Notes: generated from the letters alone by a model not told the origin. A DNA stretch of 64,000 nt from Takakia lepidozioides (GCA_030704615.1 CM060733.1:66340001-66404000), one strand, 5' to 3'; shown: positions 10,719 to 23,264, numbered from the stretch's first letter. Made by a program: numbers and translations.

Positions 10719-11949
10719 AGCAAAAAGAGGTTTAGTCAGACGGATAAGAATAACATGAACTCTGGTGGTTGCAATGGTATAAAGGCACCTCCACGGAGCA
10801 AGCTAACAAACACCCTGCTCAGACCCTGCACACTACAACTTCCTGGCAAAAATAACCCTTCTAAAAACCAGCCAGGCAAAGCAAGGAGCCATGAATGCAT
10901 GCCTGGGGAACCACGTCCTGCTGCGATGATGGTGCCGGGGACAGCCCACTCCTCTTGCTCACCTGCAATGAATACACATTGCAACGCTTCAAGAAGTGTA
11001 TCCATAAAGGAAACCAACCAAGTAAGTTTGCGGAGAGGGGCTGGGAACAACCATACCTTGGGCGCTGCCTCCTCATGCCGGGGGGGGAATCTGGAATGCT
11101 GCCGCCGTAGCACTATGGTCCTAGGCGCAGGACCCACCTTCTTCACATTCGACCCCATTGCCACTCCCTGTACATGTGGTCCCTGCAAAACATATAGTGC
11201 CAGCCTTGCGTGAGAGGGCATCCGGGGGGAACAAAACAAACATGGACTTTGGCGTCGATGTCATGTTGCAAACAGTAAGGTTAGTTTCACCTGCATGGGC
11301 GCAGAAGTACTTCCCCCAACGACCCCATCCTCTCCCACATTCAAGCTGCCAGTCGGGGTCAGCTTCCGCGTGCTTGTGAAGACACGCACATCCTTGGAGC
11401 AAAACAAATCTTGGCAGTAGGGCCAGACTGTTTCTAAAAGGTAGTCTGAATCGGGCCCCTCACTGACATTGCCAGTGACATCAAACGACAATGGATGTTC
11501 AAAGGGGAGTTCCCCCTCCCCTTGTGTGGTGAATCATCCACTAGGAGGGTGTTGGATTCATTAAATCCAGAAAATTCCGACCACACCCTCGACAGTCTCT
11601 TCTGTAAGTTCTGTACGGCAGGCCCTTTTGTGGGGTGTGGCTCTGTCAAGGGGTCACACTCCTCTTGTGACCACACAAAGAGGGGAGAACCCTTGACCCC
11701 TTGCATCACCACTTTGAAGATGTCTGTAACATTCCCCTTGGAAGCACAGGACCATATCCCAACGTAGAAATACCGGAAGAGAAGGTTTAAAAACTCGCAG
11801 ACCTGGGGCCTTGGGAAAACATACTTGTTGGTGGTCAACACCCATGGCCAATGACGCCTCGGGTTGGGCTGAAAGTTAGGAATAGAGTGGCACAGGATCC
11901 CGTTCAAGTCTAGAACAATTAGTTTCGACTTTTCTATGAAAGGAGCTTT
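10719..11949 (-). pseudogene. FCP1/NIF-type HAD phosphatase gene fragment inserted in element A
   Basis: On the minus strand, about 11930-11440 encodes KLIVLDLNGILCHSIPN, then FPRPQVCEFLNLLFRYF, VGIWSCASKGNV and SNTLLVDDSPHKG: the order expected for an FCP1-homology HAD domain, with DLNG in place of DxDG and a VDDSP motif. About 11450-11370 adds SDYLLETVWPYCQDLF and KDVRVFTSTRK. It is interrupted and not a complete gene. The segment is absent from sister element C and is flanked by direct repeats TGAAGGGC at 10711-10718 and 11950-11957, so it looks like an insertion or captured host segment. FCP1-like enzymes dephosphorylate serine/threonine, for example in the polymerase II tail. Confidence 0.6.
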
Positions 11950-12139
11950 TGAAGGGCTGTCACGGGGTCTCACCTGAGAGAGACCCCACATCCAGACCGC
12001 GGCGGAAGTTGAGAGCTTTGTACTTTGGACGATGGCCAATCTCTCGCATGGCCAAACTAAAGCTCCAGCAGGAGATTCCAATGTCTTGCTCACAACCCGC
12101 GCCAACTGAAGCCGAGTACTCTCAGGCAAGCCACTTCTG

Positions 12140-12200
12140 CTTTCGCTTTGTTCGCTTTTGCTTTTGCTTTTGCTTTTGCTTTCGCTTTGTTGTTTCGTTT
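12140..12200 (+). repeat. GCTTTT/GCTTTC hexamer tract
   Basis: Short tandem hexamers GCTTTT and GCTTTC. The same tract is at 63178-63245 in element C, confirming the alignment of the two elements. Confidence 0.85.
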
Positions 12201-12724
12201 TGTTTTCGCATCTTCATCCTAGCATCGCTGGAAGCGTATGGTTGCATCGCAAAAGCAGGAGCTGTTGCGAAGAATGATCAAGGTCTGAGTGGTTAAAAAT
12301 TAAGGAAATCCATGCTGAGCTGAGAAGAATGTCTGACTTGATGAAGTGCCTTCAAAACATTTCACCCTGTTTTCCCGTCTTATGGAATTCCTGATCATTT
12401 GTTCATCGTGTTTCATATTACCGGTTGAGTGAACCTTACATAGTTTGCAATGCGTGTGCAAAGCCGGCAGCTCTGGAGAAGGCTGCTTGTGCATGTCATT
12501 CTTAGGCATTGGTTGGATTTGTTTTCATTGTTGTTCCATGGCACTCCATACTTCCTAAACTTGTTTTGTTTTCATTGTTGTTCCACGATTGTTGCTATGG
12601 TGGTTGCGCTGCTCGTTGCGATGCTGGTTTTGGCACCGATGTTGGTTCTCACGATTTTTGGGAATGACAGAGTGACGACGAGCCCGACACACTGGTGGTA
12701 TCATCAACAACTCCAACTCATCGC

Positions 12725-15700
12725 ATGTTTGAATCGCCCAACTTGGGGCGAGAGGGCAAACTTAAACCTTTTGTTGGTGGACGGGAGGACCTGCAGCGAG
12801 AGTACGACAGAATAGGCATTGGGGAGGTTGGTGCAGGCGGCATGGCAGGTGAAGGGCGTGAGGACAGCAGATCCGGCAATGGAGGTTGTTGATGCACATG
12901 CAGTAGGGCCCGCCCACGCAAAGAAGAAGAAGAAAGCTAAGCACATGCAATCCCCGGCGAGAGAGTCGTCACGGGCTGCGGAGGGGGGAGTGAGCAGTGC
13001 GCGTGAGGGTGTCAGTTCGCCTCAATCAAAGGTGGTCGTCCTGGAGGGCAACCAACCCCAACGACCTCGATTGGCATTTTGCCGTGGAGTGTGTTGTGTT
13101 GAAGGTTGCGGGGCCCAAAGATCGCAGTCTTCTCAAAGCTGCAATGGCGGACATCAACTCGCCTCTTGCTTTTGGACCCATCCGATTGTAAGTCATTTCA
13201 TTGCGAATCCTCATATTTGTTGAAAATTCCCATTTCAGTATTGTTTGATGGAAATGTGGCATTGCAGGGTGACTGAGAATGCCTTCATTGCCACCAACTT
13301 GTCCCATATGCTCTTTTGAGTGAAGGATGTCGGGAAGCAGGGGGTGCAAGAGTTTGCCAATTCACTCAGTGCCGACCTCCTGCGCAAGTCGGAGGCAAAG
13401 GCAGACAGAACCTGGTATAGGCTGAGCATGGACGCCATGGTGGACTACATATTTCGGGTAAAGCTCCTCACTGTTTTGTTGAGCTAATGTGTCTCTCCTC
13501 CCCCAATAGAAGAAAAAGTGTTGAGCAGGATCTCTAATCTTATGTGCGCATTCTTGACAGACGAAAATTCAGCAGGATTTGGCACATGCGCGGAGGTTCT
13601 ACATGGAGTCAGAGGAGAAGAATCTAACCCTCTCGGCACTTGAATCGTATCTCAAAGCTGCGGAGGCCAGGGCCCGCATAAAGTACAAGTCGCGGATGGT
13701 AAAGTACGTGGCCATAGCTGATCCCGCCCTTGGTGCCGACTTTCTGGTGGAGGTGGGGAAGCACTACTCCCGTGCTCTGAAGCCCACGATGACATTGGAG
13801 AAGCTCCATCGTCTAGCCACATCCTGTGTGGATGCAACAGAAAAGGTGATACATTCTTAACCAAATTGTGGTGGCAACAACTCGTTTTTGTGGTGTTTGG
13901 CGCTTACGAATATGCTGGGTGGTTGGACAGACCCGGTGGCTCCAAATCTGGAATGGTTCCCAAAGTACAAGGGACATGTGGAGCTTCCCCAAACTGGACA
14001 AACTGTCTGACCCCACATTCGACATGTGGATGAACCGCATGACATGGTGGTTTCAGGTACTTCCCCACGCTTCGTTTGGCGCTTCTACTCTTGTAGGGGG
14101 TGGATTCATTGTATTTTTTGAGGAAAGCGATCTGATGGAGAATCTCCACAGGTGACGACGAATGCGCAAGAGCAGCTGGACACACAAGCACATCAGTTCA
14201 AGATGGAGATTTCTCCTGCAGCAGAGAGCCTACGCGACTATGTGACGAGGTACTTTCTGCTCTACAAAACCGACCTATTCTTTCGGGAGATACCCCATGC
14301 CCGCCGGAGCCACGAGTTTACCGACCAGCCGAACGCGGACAAAGCAGCAATGCGCCTTCTGTACAGGTACATACGTGATGCCTTCCTTTCAAGTCCTTGC
14401 ATTTCAGGATGTTAGAGGCCTCGTGTGGTGCATGAAAATTGGTCTTTGGGAAAATGGCGCCGAATTTCCAGTTCAGGGCTCCGAAAATAGCTAAGTCCAT
14501 AGGGTGCCTGGCCCTGAACTGGAAATTCGGCGCCATTTTTCCAGTTCAAGGCCATATTACCGTTCTGGGACAGCCATTTTCGGGCCGGAAATGGGAAAAT
14601 GGCGCCGAATTTCCAGTTCAGGGCTCCGAAAATGGCTAAGTCCCTAGGGTGGCTGGCCCTGAACTGGAAATTCGGCGCCATTTTTCCAGTTCTAGGCCCT
14701 ATTACCGTTCTGGGACTTGGCCATTTTCGGGCCGGGAATGGGAAAATGGCGCCGAATTTCCAGTTCAGGGCTCCGAAAATGGCTAAGTCCCTAGGGTGGC
14801 TGGCACAAAAAACCGAAATTCGGCGCCATTTTTTGAGTTTTAGGCTTTGGCAGTTTTGGAACTTAGCCATTTTCGGGCCAAACCGGGAAAAATGGCGCCG
14901 AATTTCCAGTTCCGGGCTCCCAAGATGGCTAAGTCCCTAGGGTGGCAGTCACCGAAAACCGAAATTCGGCGCCATTTTTCCATTTCTAGGCCCACTCACA
15001 TCCGCCCCAACCTGGGAAAATGGTGCCCAATTTGCAGTTCAGGGACCTCATTGTGTTTTTCATGAATGCAGGTACTGCAAGTTCTCCCTTTTGGAGAAAG
15101 GTCATCTGTCTTTCGAGCCACCATTCTTCCTGGCATGGAGGAACCTTGGGGCTGACTCCATGTACACTGACGATATTGTGAAGGAGTGACATCTGGAACA
15201 TTTGCGTGATTGCCCTTGGTATGTGGACCTTTCGCCCGGCTCGCTCGACCCATCCGAGTTTCAATTGAAGCTGGATGCTGAGGCCCGACGAAACCGGGCT
15301 CCGCTGCCTCCGCTGGGTGCAAAAGAGGCAAAAGCGCTTGCGAACTCCAGGAAAGCGGCAGAGCTTGCTCAGGCAGGAATTCAGGAGAAATTGAATGAGA
15401 AGAATAAAGGCCAAAGGAAAAGGACAAGGAAACAGGTGAGTATAGTAACACCCAAAAAACAGAAAACCATCGGGGCATCGGAGGAGGCGCAGGAGGGGAC
15501 CCAAGGGAGTGACTCAGACGACGACTTTGTTCAAGGTCCTGCGACTGCTGTTGCTGCTACCAAGTCACCGGTTGTCCGGGTTCCCAAGTCAGTTCGGAGT
15601 GGGACTGGCTCTACCAAGAAGTTGGCATTTGAGGGCGAGCCTACACGGCGGTATTCGGCGGTGACGTTTACGCACAGGCCAAAGCTAGAACCTCCAACCA

Positions 15701-17425
15701 TCATCCAATGCGTCAATGAGAGCTTCCTTGACGCTCTCACTGCCAGGGCAAAGAAGGTGGCACACAACAAGTCTCTGGCGGAGCAGAAGGGGAAAGCCAA
15801 GAAGAGGGCTGCCGGTACAGAGCCTAAAGACACCCCTGGTTTTGAAGCCATGATGGAATTCTTCACAGCTGTGAGCACGGATTGCAAGAGCACTCGGGGG
15901 GGGGTTGAGGTGGAGAGAGCTTGCGATATGATTCTCCTCGACATTCCAGATGGGGAGCTGCTGGAGGGCCTGGATGGTGTGCCCACCTGGAACAGGTTTA
16001 CTGAGGACTACTGGAAAGCCGGGTTTGGGCTGGCGGGGATGCTCCTGGATGACGGTGGATGTGTGGTTGTCCTTGCCACAAGAGGGAAGACCACAGAGAA
16101 TGCGGTGGCAAGATGGACACCAAAAAGTGTCACCCCGGTCCTCCTCAGAAAATGGTTCTGCATCAATACACAGGGGTTGCGAACAGAGGGCCAAAGTGTA
16201 AGTTATCAATCTATTGCATTCACCTCATATTGTGGTGTATCTAAACTAGATCCCGGAGTTGATCCCTCTTTTGTTGGATGTGCAGACATTGGTGTTTGAG
16301 GCATATTGCTTTGTGAAGAGAGGGTCTACGTTCAAATTCCGCAACGACGGTTGTCTTGTTGATGCCGCTATGGACCCTGTTACCTACGATGTCCTCTACA
16401 ACTATGTGCCCCACTCCAGTATGCCGAAGGACACAAAGATAGGCAAACCGTGGCGGTACAGCCGGACCCGGAGCCCTGCTTTCATCCAATCCCTCATGGA
16501 GACGTGCTCGGATGTCCAAGGGCGGATTCTGGACCTCACATGCGGCACGGGTAAGCCTTCACGTGCTCAGTTTGTCCCCTGGCCCAATTGCAATTGCATG
16601 CCGCAAGCTAATAACCGCCCGCTTTGTTCCTCAGGTGCTTCAATGTGGGCAGGGACGTTGTCTGACAGGCATGTGTTCGCCTTCGAGCCAGATACTGCCC
16701 TCCACAACTCGGAACTTGCAGCGGCTGAACGTCTGCCAAAAGAGGAAGAGACATCCTCGGAGGATGAGGAAAAATCCGAGAAGGAGCAGGGGGAGGAACA
16801 AGTTGGGATCGAGGCCGAGGTGCCCCCGGTGTATGAGTGAGTGGTCGCATTGTAAGTTGCCTCCAGATTTTGTGAGGCACCTCCCTTCGCTCTCTTATTT
16901 CATTGAAAACCCTTTCTGCTTCTGCTAGTATTGACATTCTTGAAGTGGATTTGTTCTTACCCAAGTACGGCAGGAGGGACGTCTACACCGGAGTTCATGG
17001 GCAGGAGGAACGTGCCTTTTTTTGCCAGGGGGGATTTCATGCCTAGTCGAGAAAGGGACTACATCCTTCCTACTTATGTTGCCCGGCTTGCTTCGGTGTC
17101 CATTAGGAGGTGTTCCGAACCTAGTTGTGTACAGCAGATTTTAGACGAGGCAAGCCTCAAGAAAATGAAGATGAGGGAGGAGGCAGCAGCTATTAGAGCC
17201 CGTTGGGCTCGTAGATTTGTCTTGGATTCTGCTGAGGAAAGTGGGGGAGAAGAGGCAGAAGATTCCCAGGAGGTGAGGTGGACAGTCCCCCAAGGAGAGG
17301 ACGGCATTTTTGAGAGGCATACTGCAACCAATGCATCACAGAGCTCGGAGCATGGGGGGGATGAGGGGGATGAGGGGGATGAGGAAGAAGGAGGGCCAAG
17401 TTCCTCGGAAGGTGTAGGAGAGTAG
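12725..17425 (+). pseudogene. Element A multi-exon gene, methyltransferase-like C-terminal half
   Basis: Predicted exons: 12725-13187, 13268-13457, 13561-13845, about 13906-14056, 14152-14365, 15072-16197, 16286-16550, 16635-16837, 16929-17425; most have GT..AG borders. The N-terminal part is charged with a KKKKKAK stretch; the middle is helical; then comes an acidic linker. The C-terminal half shows DMILLDIPDGELL (where an amino-MTase has DPPY), TEDYWKAGFGLAGMLLDDGG, then SRTRSPAFIQSLMETC followed by RILDLTCGTG and HVFAFEPD, like the FxGxG and acidic loop of permuted N4/N6 DNA methyltransferases. The DPPY proline-aromatic is missing, so catalysis is doubtful. Damage: a frameshift near 12860 compared with element C, TGA at 13318 and 15187 (the latter W in element B), and a frameshift at a T run near 17021. 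An AATAAA lies near 17490. Confidence 0.68.
14440..15030. repeat. Palindrome array inside the element A intron 14366-15071
   Basis: Eight to nine copies, about 70 bp apart and alternating in orientation, of the motif AACTGGAAATTCGG, centre CG, then CCATTTTTCCAGTT. Between them are CAGGGCTCCGAAAATGGCTA and CTAGGGTGGC spacers. The array stops just before the CAG acceptor at 15069-15071. Confidence 0.92.
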
Positions 17426-17577
17426 TTCCCATTCCTGCTATGACAGTTAGGACATACTTGTATAGACGTGGCTTGCCACAAAATTTGCAATAAAATATTG
17501 CATTTCATTGCTATGACGAGTCCACATGACCCTATTTCCGTGCCTCCTAACCCTATTTCCGTGGACAGACAATGGCC
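17426..17577 (+). other. 3' flank of the element A gene
   Basis: Contains AATAAA near 17490 and the words CCCTATTTCCGTG twice (17531 and 17553), which reappear as CCCTATTCCCGCG near 32231 just inside the end of element B. Confidence 0.5.
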
Positions 17578-17640
17578 CGCTCATGCTTTTTTTTTTCCCA
17601 CTCATGCTCATGCCGCTCATGAAAGCAGCCCCCCTCCTAT
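17578..17640 (+). repeat. GCTCATG array, presumed right end of element A
   Basis: GCTCATG, CTCATGCTCATG and GCTCATGAAAGCAGCCCCC occur in the same order and spacing (after a T run) as at 32270-32349 at the right end of element B. Confidence 0.7.
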
Positions 17641-18723
17641 GATCAAAAGCTCAATGGAAATCAGTACATGCTAATACCTCTCTACTATGATCACTGTACT
17701 AATGCCATGCACAGGCCTGAACAGAGCCTAAAGAAAGCACCATATCCTCTACTACCACTACAAGATAGCTTAGGGACCAGGTACACATCAACTTCAAGCT
17801 CAAGTAATGATGACTGCACTGGCAGAGAAAGCAAGAATTGATGAGGGGAGGGCATCCCACCATAACGGCAGTGCTAACAAACTCAGTGAAAGATCTCTTG
17901 AACTTGAGGCCCTGCTCACCACACACCAAAACCAGGGCGTAGAGTGGGCTGCCCCCATGGAGGCTTTGCTGGCCACAACTCAGAAGACGCACGTTGAGAT
18001 GGATTGGCCGACCGCTCTCAGCTGGTGCCAGCACTTGGAAGGTGGACTTGGATTCCATGATGTAGTTGCCAACCAAAACACCCAAGTGCCTTGGAGTTGG
18101 CAGCAGATGTCGCCCCCCACCCGGCCACAACCGCCTCACTGTCCTTGTACTTCCAGGGAGCACACTTAAACCTCTTCCCTACCCTGGACACCGCCTCCCC
18201 CCTTTATGTTCACAAGATCCACTCATGTGTACATTAAACTGCCATCATTCTCTAACTTACTGTTGTTCTGCCCCAGCTGGCTCCCCGACCTTAAAAGGCA
18301 TCCCACTACCCCGCAGTATCTACCACACACACCCCACAGGCGCAGAGCTGTGACTCAAGACCAGCACCTTGGACAAGTTTCCCTCTGTCAGTCGCCACTC
18401 ATGGTACCACAATTCACTTACCCTGGTACAAGACTTCTCAATCTTTGTCAGCTGAAGCATAGCTCCAACAACGACTCTCGTTCAAGCAAGGACAACTCTG
18501 CACTTTCAATCTCCTCTACCCCAGCTGTTCGGGCACTCCGGCTCTCTCTATTTCAAACATCTTCACCTACATGTTACTCTATCCACATGATTTTACACAA
18601 AGATTTTTACTCTATGATCATATCAAATGACTTCTACCACATTTTACACAAAGATTTATACTACGTGATCTCCTTCATTGATTACCACAAAATGTATTAC
18701 CGCCATTTTGTTATTCTTCAACT
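17641..18723. other. No recognisable gene
   Basis: Pyrimidine-rich DNA. Open frames on both strands show no motif. Confidence 0.3.
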
Positions 18724-18879
18724 TCCAGATGTATACAATCCATATCCTATTTACCATCGTCTCCCTGACGTATACCATCCATCTTCTGTTTGGCATCGCC
18801 TCCCAGGCGTATACCATCCATCTTTTGTTTGTCATCGTCTCCCAAACGTTTATCATCCATCCCCTACTTGCCTTATTGC
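18724..18879 (+). repeat. 39-bp tandem repeat, four units
   Basis: GTATACCATCC or variants occur at about 18732, 18771, 18810 and 18849, each followed by CATCGTCTCC or CATCGCCTCC. Confidence 0.85.
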
Positions 18880-19007
18880 ACAATTCTCATACCGTGACAC
18901 ATATGTCCAAAAAATCTCACTACATCCGTTCCCCATACACCCATACCCCAAAATCCCTTACAATGGAATATCACACTCTCTCCTTCAATATGCCGTAAGT
19001 GAGGTTT

Positions 19008-19105
19008 ACTATTTCATGAGCAGAAAACCATGAGCCATGAGCCATGAGCCGCATGAGCCGCATGAGCGGTGAGCCGAAGTCTAAGACACGCGGATTTCAT
19101 GAGCG
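19008..19105. repeat. CATGAGC array, left end of element B
   Basis: Five to six CATGAGC words, partly as CATGAGC-CATGAGC and CATGAGC-CG, after CTATTT. Further GCTCATG words at about 19236 and 19256 are in the opposite orientation. Confidence 0.8.
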
Positions 19106-19454
19106 GACTCCTCCAAATTTGGAAATGAGGCAGATTAAACAAGTATTAAAATAATAGTTTTTTTAATTTGACCTTGCCGTTTTTGGAAGTTCCACATCCT
19201 GTAATGCGGCGAAGATATGTCGTCAGTAACAAGTCCGCTCATGGTTTTTTAGATCCGCTCATGGAAATGAGTGACCGTGCAATGAGAAATCCAGTATACC
19301 ACGGCAAAAGGACGTCGCATACTGGCCTGTATAGAGTATTCCGCTGTTTTACATGCCTTAACATTGGAATGAAGGTGACCCTTTTGCTGCGATTGAACCA
19401 ATAGAGTCTGCAGTACTTCACAATTCTGTCATCTTCGGGTATTCGGCGGGAAAG

Positions 19455-19600
19455 GTTTGCGACTCAACTGGGAAATGCGGTGCCGCATTAGGGTTCGCAC
19501 GTGTGAAATTTTTGGGCGGTTTGGTGTTGGCGAAGGCTGCATCTACCAGTACCTACGACGTTACTTGGAAATGCGGCGCCGCATTTCCTTGCCGGGGGTC
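19455..19600. repeat. Two palindromes of element B type near its left end
   Basis: Near 19468 GAAATGCGG-TG-CCGCATT and near 19565 GGAAATGCGG-CG-CCGCATTTCC (perfect, centre CG). The second keeps the CG centre that is TG or CA in most other element B copies. Confidence 0.9.
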
Positions 19601-19841
19601 GAATGAGGAAAGCAAAGTTTGGGAGAGCAGAAAAACAGGAATCCTCCAACACACAAAAATACATGCACGTGGAAACACAAGTGAATGACATAGTATTATC
19701 TTAGTTCGAGCAAAACAGGTTACTGGTAGGCAAGACATAAGTCGGACCTTTCTGTGGCCAGAGTCAGAGGTACTTGCAGCAGTACAGTTCTACTATCCAA
19801 AAAGGATGGGCATACCATTGTGTTGGGACCGCAAGCCAAGC

Positions 19842-22800
19842 TCACTGGTCCCCTGGATCCATATTCAGAAGAGTGTGCACCTCTTGGGGGCTCAACCCTG
19901 GTGTATGTATGAAGTGATGAGTTGTGGAACTACACCGGAGTCTCTTTAGGTAAACATAGTACAGATGCTTGCAAGGGCAGTATGATGCCCCCTTGTTCGC
20001 CATGATCTGGAAGTCGGTGCAATTGCAGGTGGGTAATTCTGAAATGGTGATGGTGTACACCTCATTGCGAACAGCTGAGCCTGCCGTGGCCATCTGATAC
20101 ACACGCCCAAAGCCTGGTGGGGGCACTTCTGTCGAGCTCTGGATTGTACAGTTCATCCGAAGTGCATTCCCCATCCTTGTCTCGTTCACTTTTGAGGGAG
20201 GTCGCCGCCTCTTCGGTTTCCCCCAACAGTGTGTAGGATGCTTAGAGCTGTCGCGTCCCATTGTTCTTGCTCTCACAGGGGTCGGTGGTGGAGGCTGTGG
20301 AAGCAGAGATGGTTGTCTGGGGACGTCAGTGCGCTGCACCATCCGAAATCCTGCGGCAGTAAGGGTGTCAGCCTCAACCTGACTCAGATCACAGCCTGGT
20401 TCCACCAGCCACACTGGGGGAGCCTCTGGCATTGTTTGTATGCCATACTTGGGCTTTCCATACCCACAAGTCATAATGTCGCGCCTGCAGAACCAGAACT
20501 GGGTGGTTGTCGCCTCCACAAACTTTGCATGGACAAATCTTCCTGTAAAAGTAGGAGCAGGGACAGCCCCATCTGGATTCCTCCTTATCATCTCTAAACA
20601 ACGTTGCCGTGTATCCACTCGAATTGCGGAACACCTGCCTCGAAACGACGGCTTTGTGCGAGCAATTCTCCACTGTGACGCAGACACAGTCGTCTCCATA
20701 ATGGCTTGGCCATACTACATAACAGTGGGCGGAATCTGGGGCAAGCGAGCGGTGGGAATTTCTCACACGGAATCCCCGCTTGAAGGCGATGGCAATCTGG
20801 AATTTCTTGGGCTTCCACTGCTGGAAGACACTTTGTGCGGCAACATGACGGGACCTCGAGGTGTTGTCCGAATGTTCCTGTCGGATCTCCAGGAATCCTC
20901 TTTGCACCCGGGTTCCTCTTCAATCCTCCACCTCACAGGGCGAGTACGGACATCCCCCTCTAGGTGTTCACCTCTGCGGTTCAGAGGCATCCCTTTGATC
21001 TTCTCTCGCAATGATGTCGCCCATTTCAGTGGATTCTTTGACCTCGAAGTTGTTCGTACCAACAATTCCTCCCTATCCGGCCCAAAGCCCCATTGTTTCC
21101 CGCTCAGGAACTTGTAGTACGTGGCTTGCTGCATGATTGCTCTGTGGATGTCCTCCGTTGTGGCCGTCACTACGTCCACCATATGTGCGGCAGAAGACGC
21201 TCGCCAGGAGGAGTGGACTGATTCTGCCATATTCGTGTTGGGCATGTCCGTGTTGGAATCCAAGCACCGCTCCTACAAGGACACAAACAATGGTGAGGGA
21301 CCAATGGAAAGGTCCGTTATAGAAAGACAATTGCACGAAAATGACAGCATCATACCTCCCGCATGTACTGTCCGAACTGTCGATACCGGAAATGCCACCA
21401 CCCCAACCAGCTGTGCAAGGCTCCCAGATTGGTTGTCTCCACTGCACCTGACGTGTTCCACCAAGCCTCGATGATAGCAAACTTTACCTCCACGTCATCA
21501 AATGTGGGAACATCCTTCCATGCCGTACAAAGGACACGGTGTTCAGCCTGGAATGAGCTAGCAACAAATTTGGTAGTGTAGTGAGATAGACTCTGCATCC
21601 AATGGAATCCACAGGATCTCTCTTTCCCCTCCATTGGAACATTGGGGTCCTCACCGTACACACGCCGCACCGCTGCCCAGTTGGCCTGAGCGTTGTCTGC
21701 CATGAATCCCCTGAAATTGGGCTTTGGCAATCCCGCCCTTGCCATCTGCTCGTTTATGCCCTCCCACAGATGCATCTCCGATTGTGTGTCCTCCCCTTTC
21801 ATCTCGCAGATTGCAATCGTCATGAGCCTCTTGGAGTGATAGTCATAAACATGCGCACCCATAGTCACCCACTGATGGTTTGTAGTTCGCTTGATGTGAT
21901 CAAACATCACCCAAGCATTCGACAAGTTTCCAGTTGTCATGCGAGTGACCAAGTCGACTCCACTCCCAGGCCCACACGTCGACATTTTAAAAATGTAACA
22001 ACGATCGAATTCGCTGCCTTGACCTGGAAACCTGCTACCTTGGATGTAGTCATATCCAGTCATACGTTTCACCTCCAGGATTGAGTGCATGTCCGACCCC
22101 CGGCCGAACTCCTGCTTGCAAGATACGATGTGATTCCGCACATTCGGACTACAAATGTGCGAGACGGATTCCAACAGGTCAAGCATCTCCTCTTCGTTCA
22201 AGGGCACTCGGTCTGAACCATGTTCAGACATGATTTTGCCAAGAGCAATCTTGTGGGCTGCCTTCAGCTGAATCTGCTTTGGTCTGGCTCCGGGGCTCAA
22301 TTTCACCTCCTCTTTTATGATGTCGTGTGCTTCCTGCACAGCCTCACGCATGTTGCCTCTCGCCAAGGGGTGGCAGTGGACCCGAACGTGTATTCAAGCT
22401 CTAGTCAAGTCCGGGAGCAAATGGATTACGTAATATTGCTTGGCTCTACACATGGGCATGCACGTCGGTGGTTCTTTGCAATGTGCGCACTTGAAAGTAC
22501 CCGCAGGAGCTTGGCTGGAGACAATGAATGGATGATGGGTTGTGCCAGTCCAATCCGTCTCGTTTCTCCGCCCTCCTTTGGAGAGAAAGTGGAAGCAGGC
22601 GGGATTGAGGCACCTCAGCTTCCCCGCACAGAGGACGTATCGTACACGAACACCATCAGCAATTTTCATGCTACTGGTCTTCGTCACACACCAGGGGTGT
22701 CCGTCATGCTTTTGATCCATGTCTGTTAACATCCCTGAGGCTTTGTTTGACGAAGTAACAGGTGGAAACTCGAAGATGACATTGCCATCAACTTTGGGAG

Positions 22801-23033
22801 GCAGATACGTTCCTGACTGGAAATTTGGCATAGTCGAGAGCAGCCAGCTCGAAGCGAGAACCATCGAGGTGATGTTGTTGTAGGAGCTGCACAATGGACC
22901 GAGTTGGAGTTATGCTCGAGGATACATGCGTAGCACCTGCAGAGACGTCCATGTCGGATTTGAACGACCGTGTGGAGGACATGGGGACCTCAATGCACTC
23001 ATCTTCCTTGTTGGAAATGTCGAATACGTCCAC
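19842..23033 (-). pseudogene. MULE transposase with SWIM zinc finger, decayed
   Basis: Minus strand. The N-terminal region (23033-22790) is followed by a zinc-binding region (CLNPACFHF, then CAHCKEPPTC and CMPMCRAKQYYVI) and the DDE core: MTTGNLSNAWVMFDHIK, HVYDYHSKRLMTIAI, FRGFMADNAQANW and the C/H motif RSCGFHWMQS. The probable catalytic Glu lies in NTNMAESVHSSW after a roughly 80-bp intron (21274-21352; GTATGA donor, CCTTGTAG acceptor). The C-terminal SWIM finger is CNCTDFQ...CPCKHLYYVYLK (about 19960-20040). This is the layout of Mutator-like transposases. TGA at 22394-22396 (probably CGA to TGA) and frame changes near 22790, 20790 and 20600 show it is inactive. It is divergent to the methyltransferase-like exons at 23265. 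Confidence 0.82.
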
Positions 23034-23264
23034 ACGAGAAATGACGGTCCAGGTCGGGAATGATTATCGTTGCATACCAGGAGGGAGCGGGAAAAACTGT
23101 AATGCGAATTGTTTATAGGTGAAGCCCAACTGCCCTTGTATGCGAAGCCTAGTTATGAGGTTTGTCTGGGAAATGCGACACCGCATTCGCATTTTATGTT
23201 TTCGGTTGCACTCTACGAGTACGTTGGTCTCAACTTTTGCTCACGCATGTTGACTGCCCTGCAG

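Noticed and set aside
10736-11239. 167-codon minus-strand frame next to the FCP1 fragment
   Set aside because: No motif; partly overlaps possible exons of the captured gene but cannot be supported as a gene on its own.
11158-11402. Separate small genes around 11.2-11.4 kb on the plus strand
   Set aside because: They are opposite-strand shadows of the FCP1-like fragment.
14440-15030. CRISPR-like array (regular repeats about 70 bp apart)
   Set aside because: Eukaryotic context, repeats alternate in orientation, spacers are themselves repeated, no cas genes; it lies in an intron.
18206-19033. 275-codon plus-strand frame
   Set aside because: Low-complexity pyrimidine-rich DNA including the 39-bp tandem repeat; no conserved motif.
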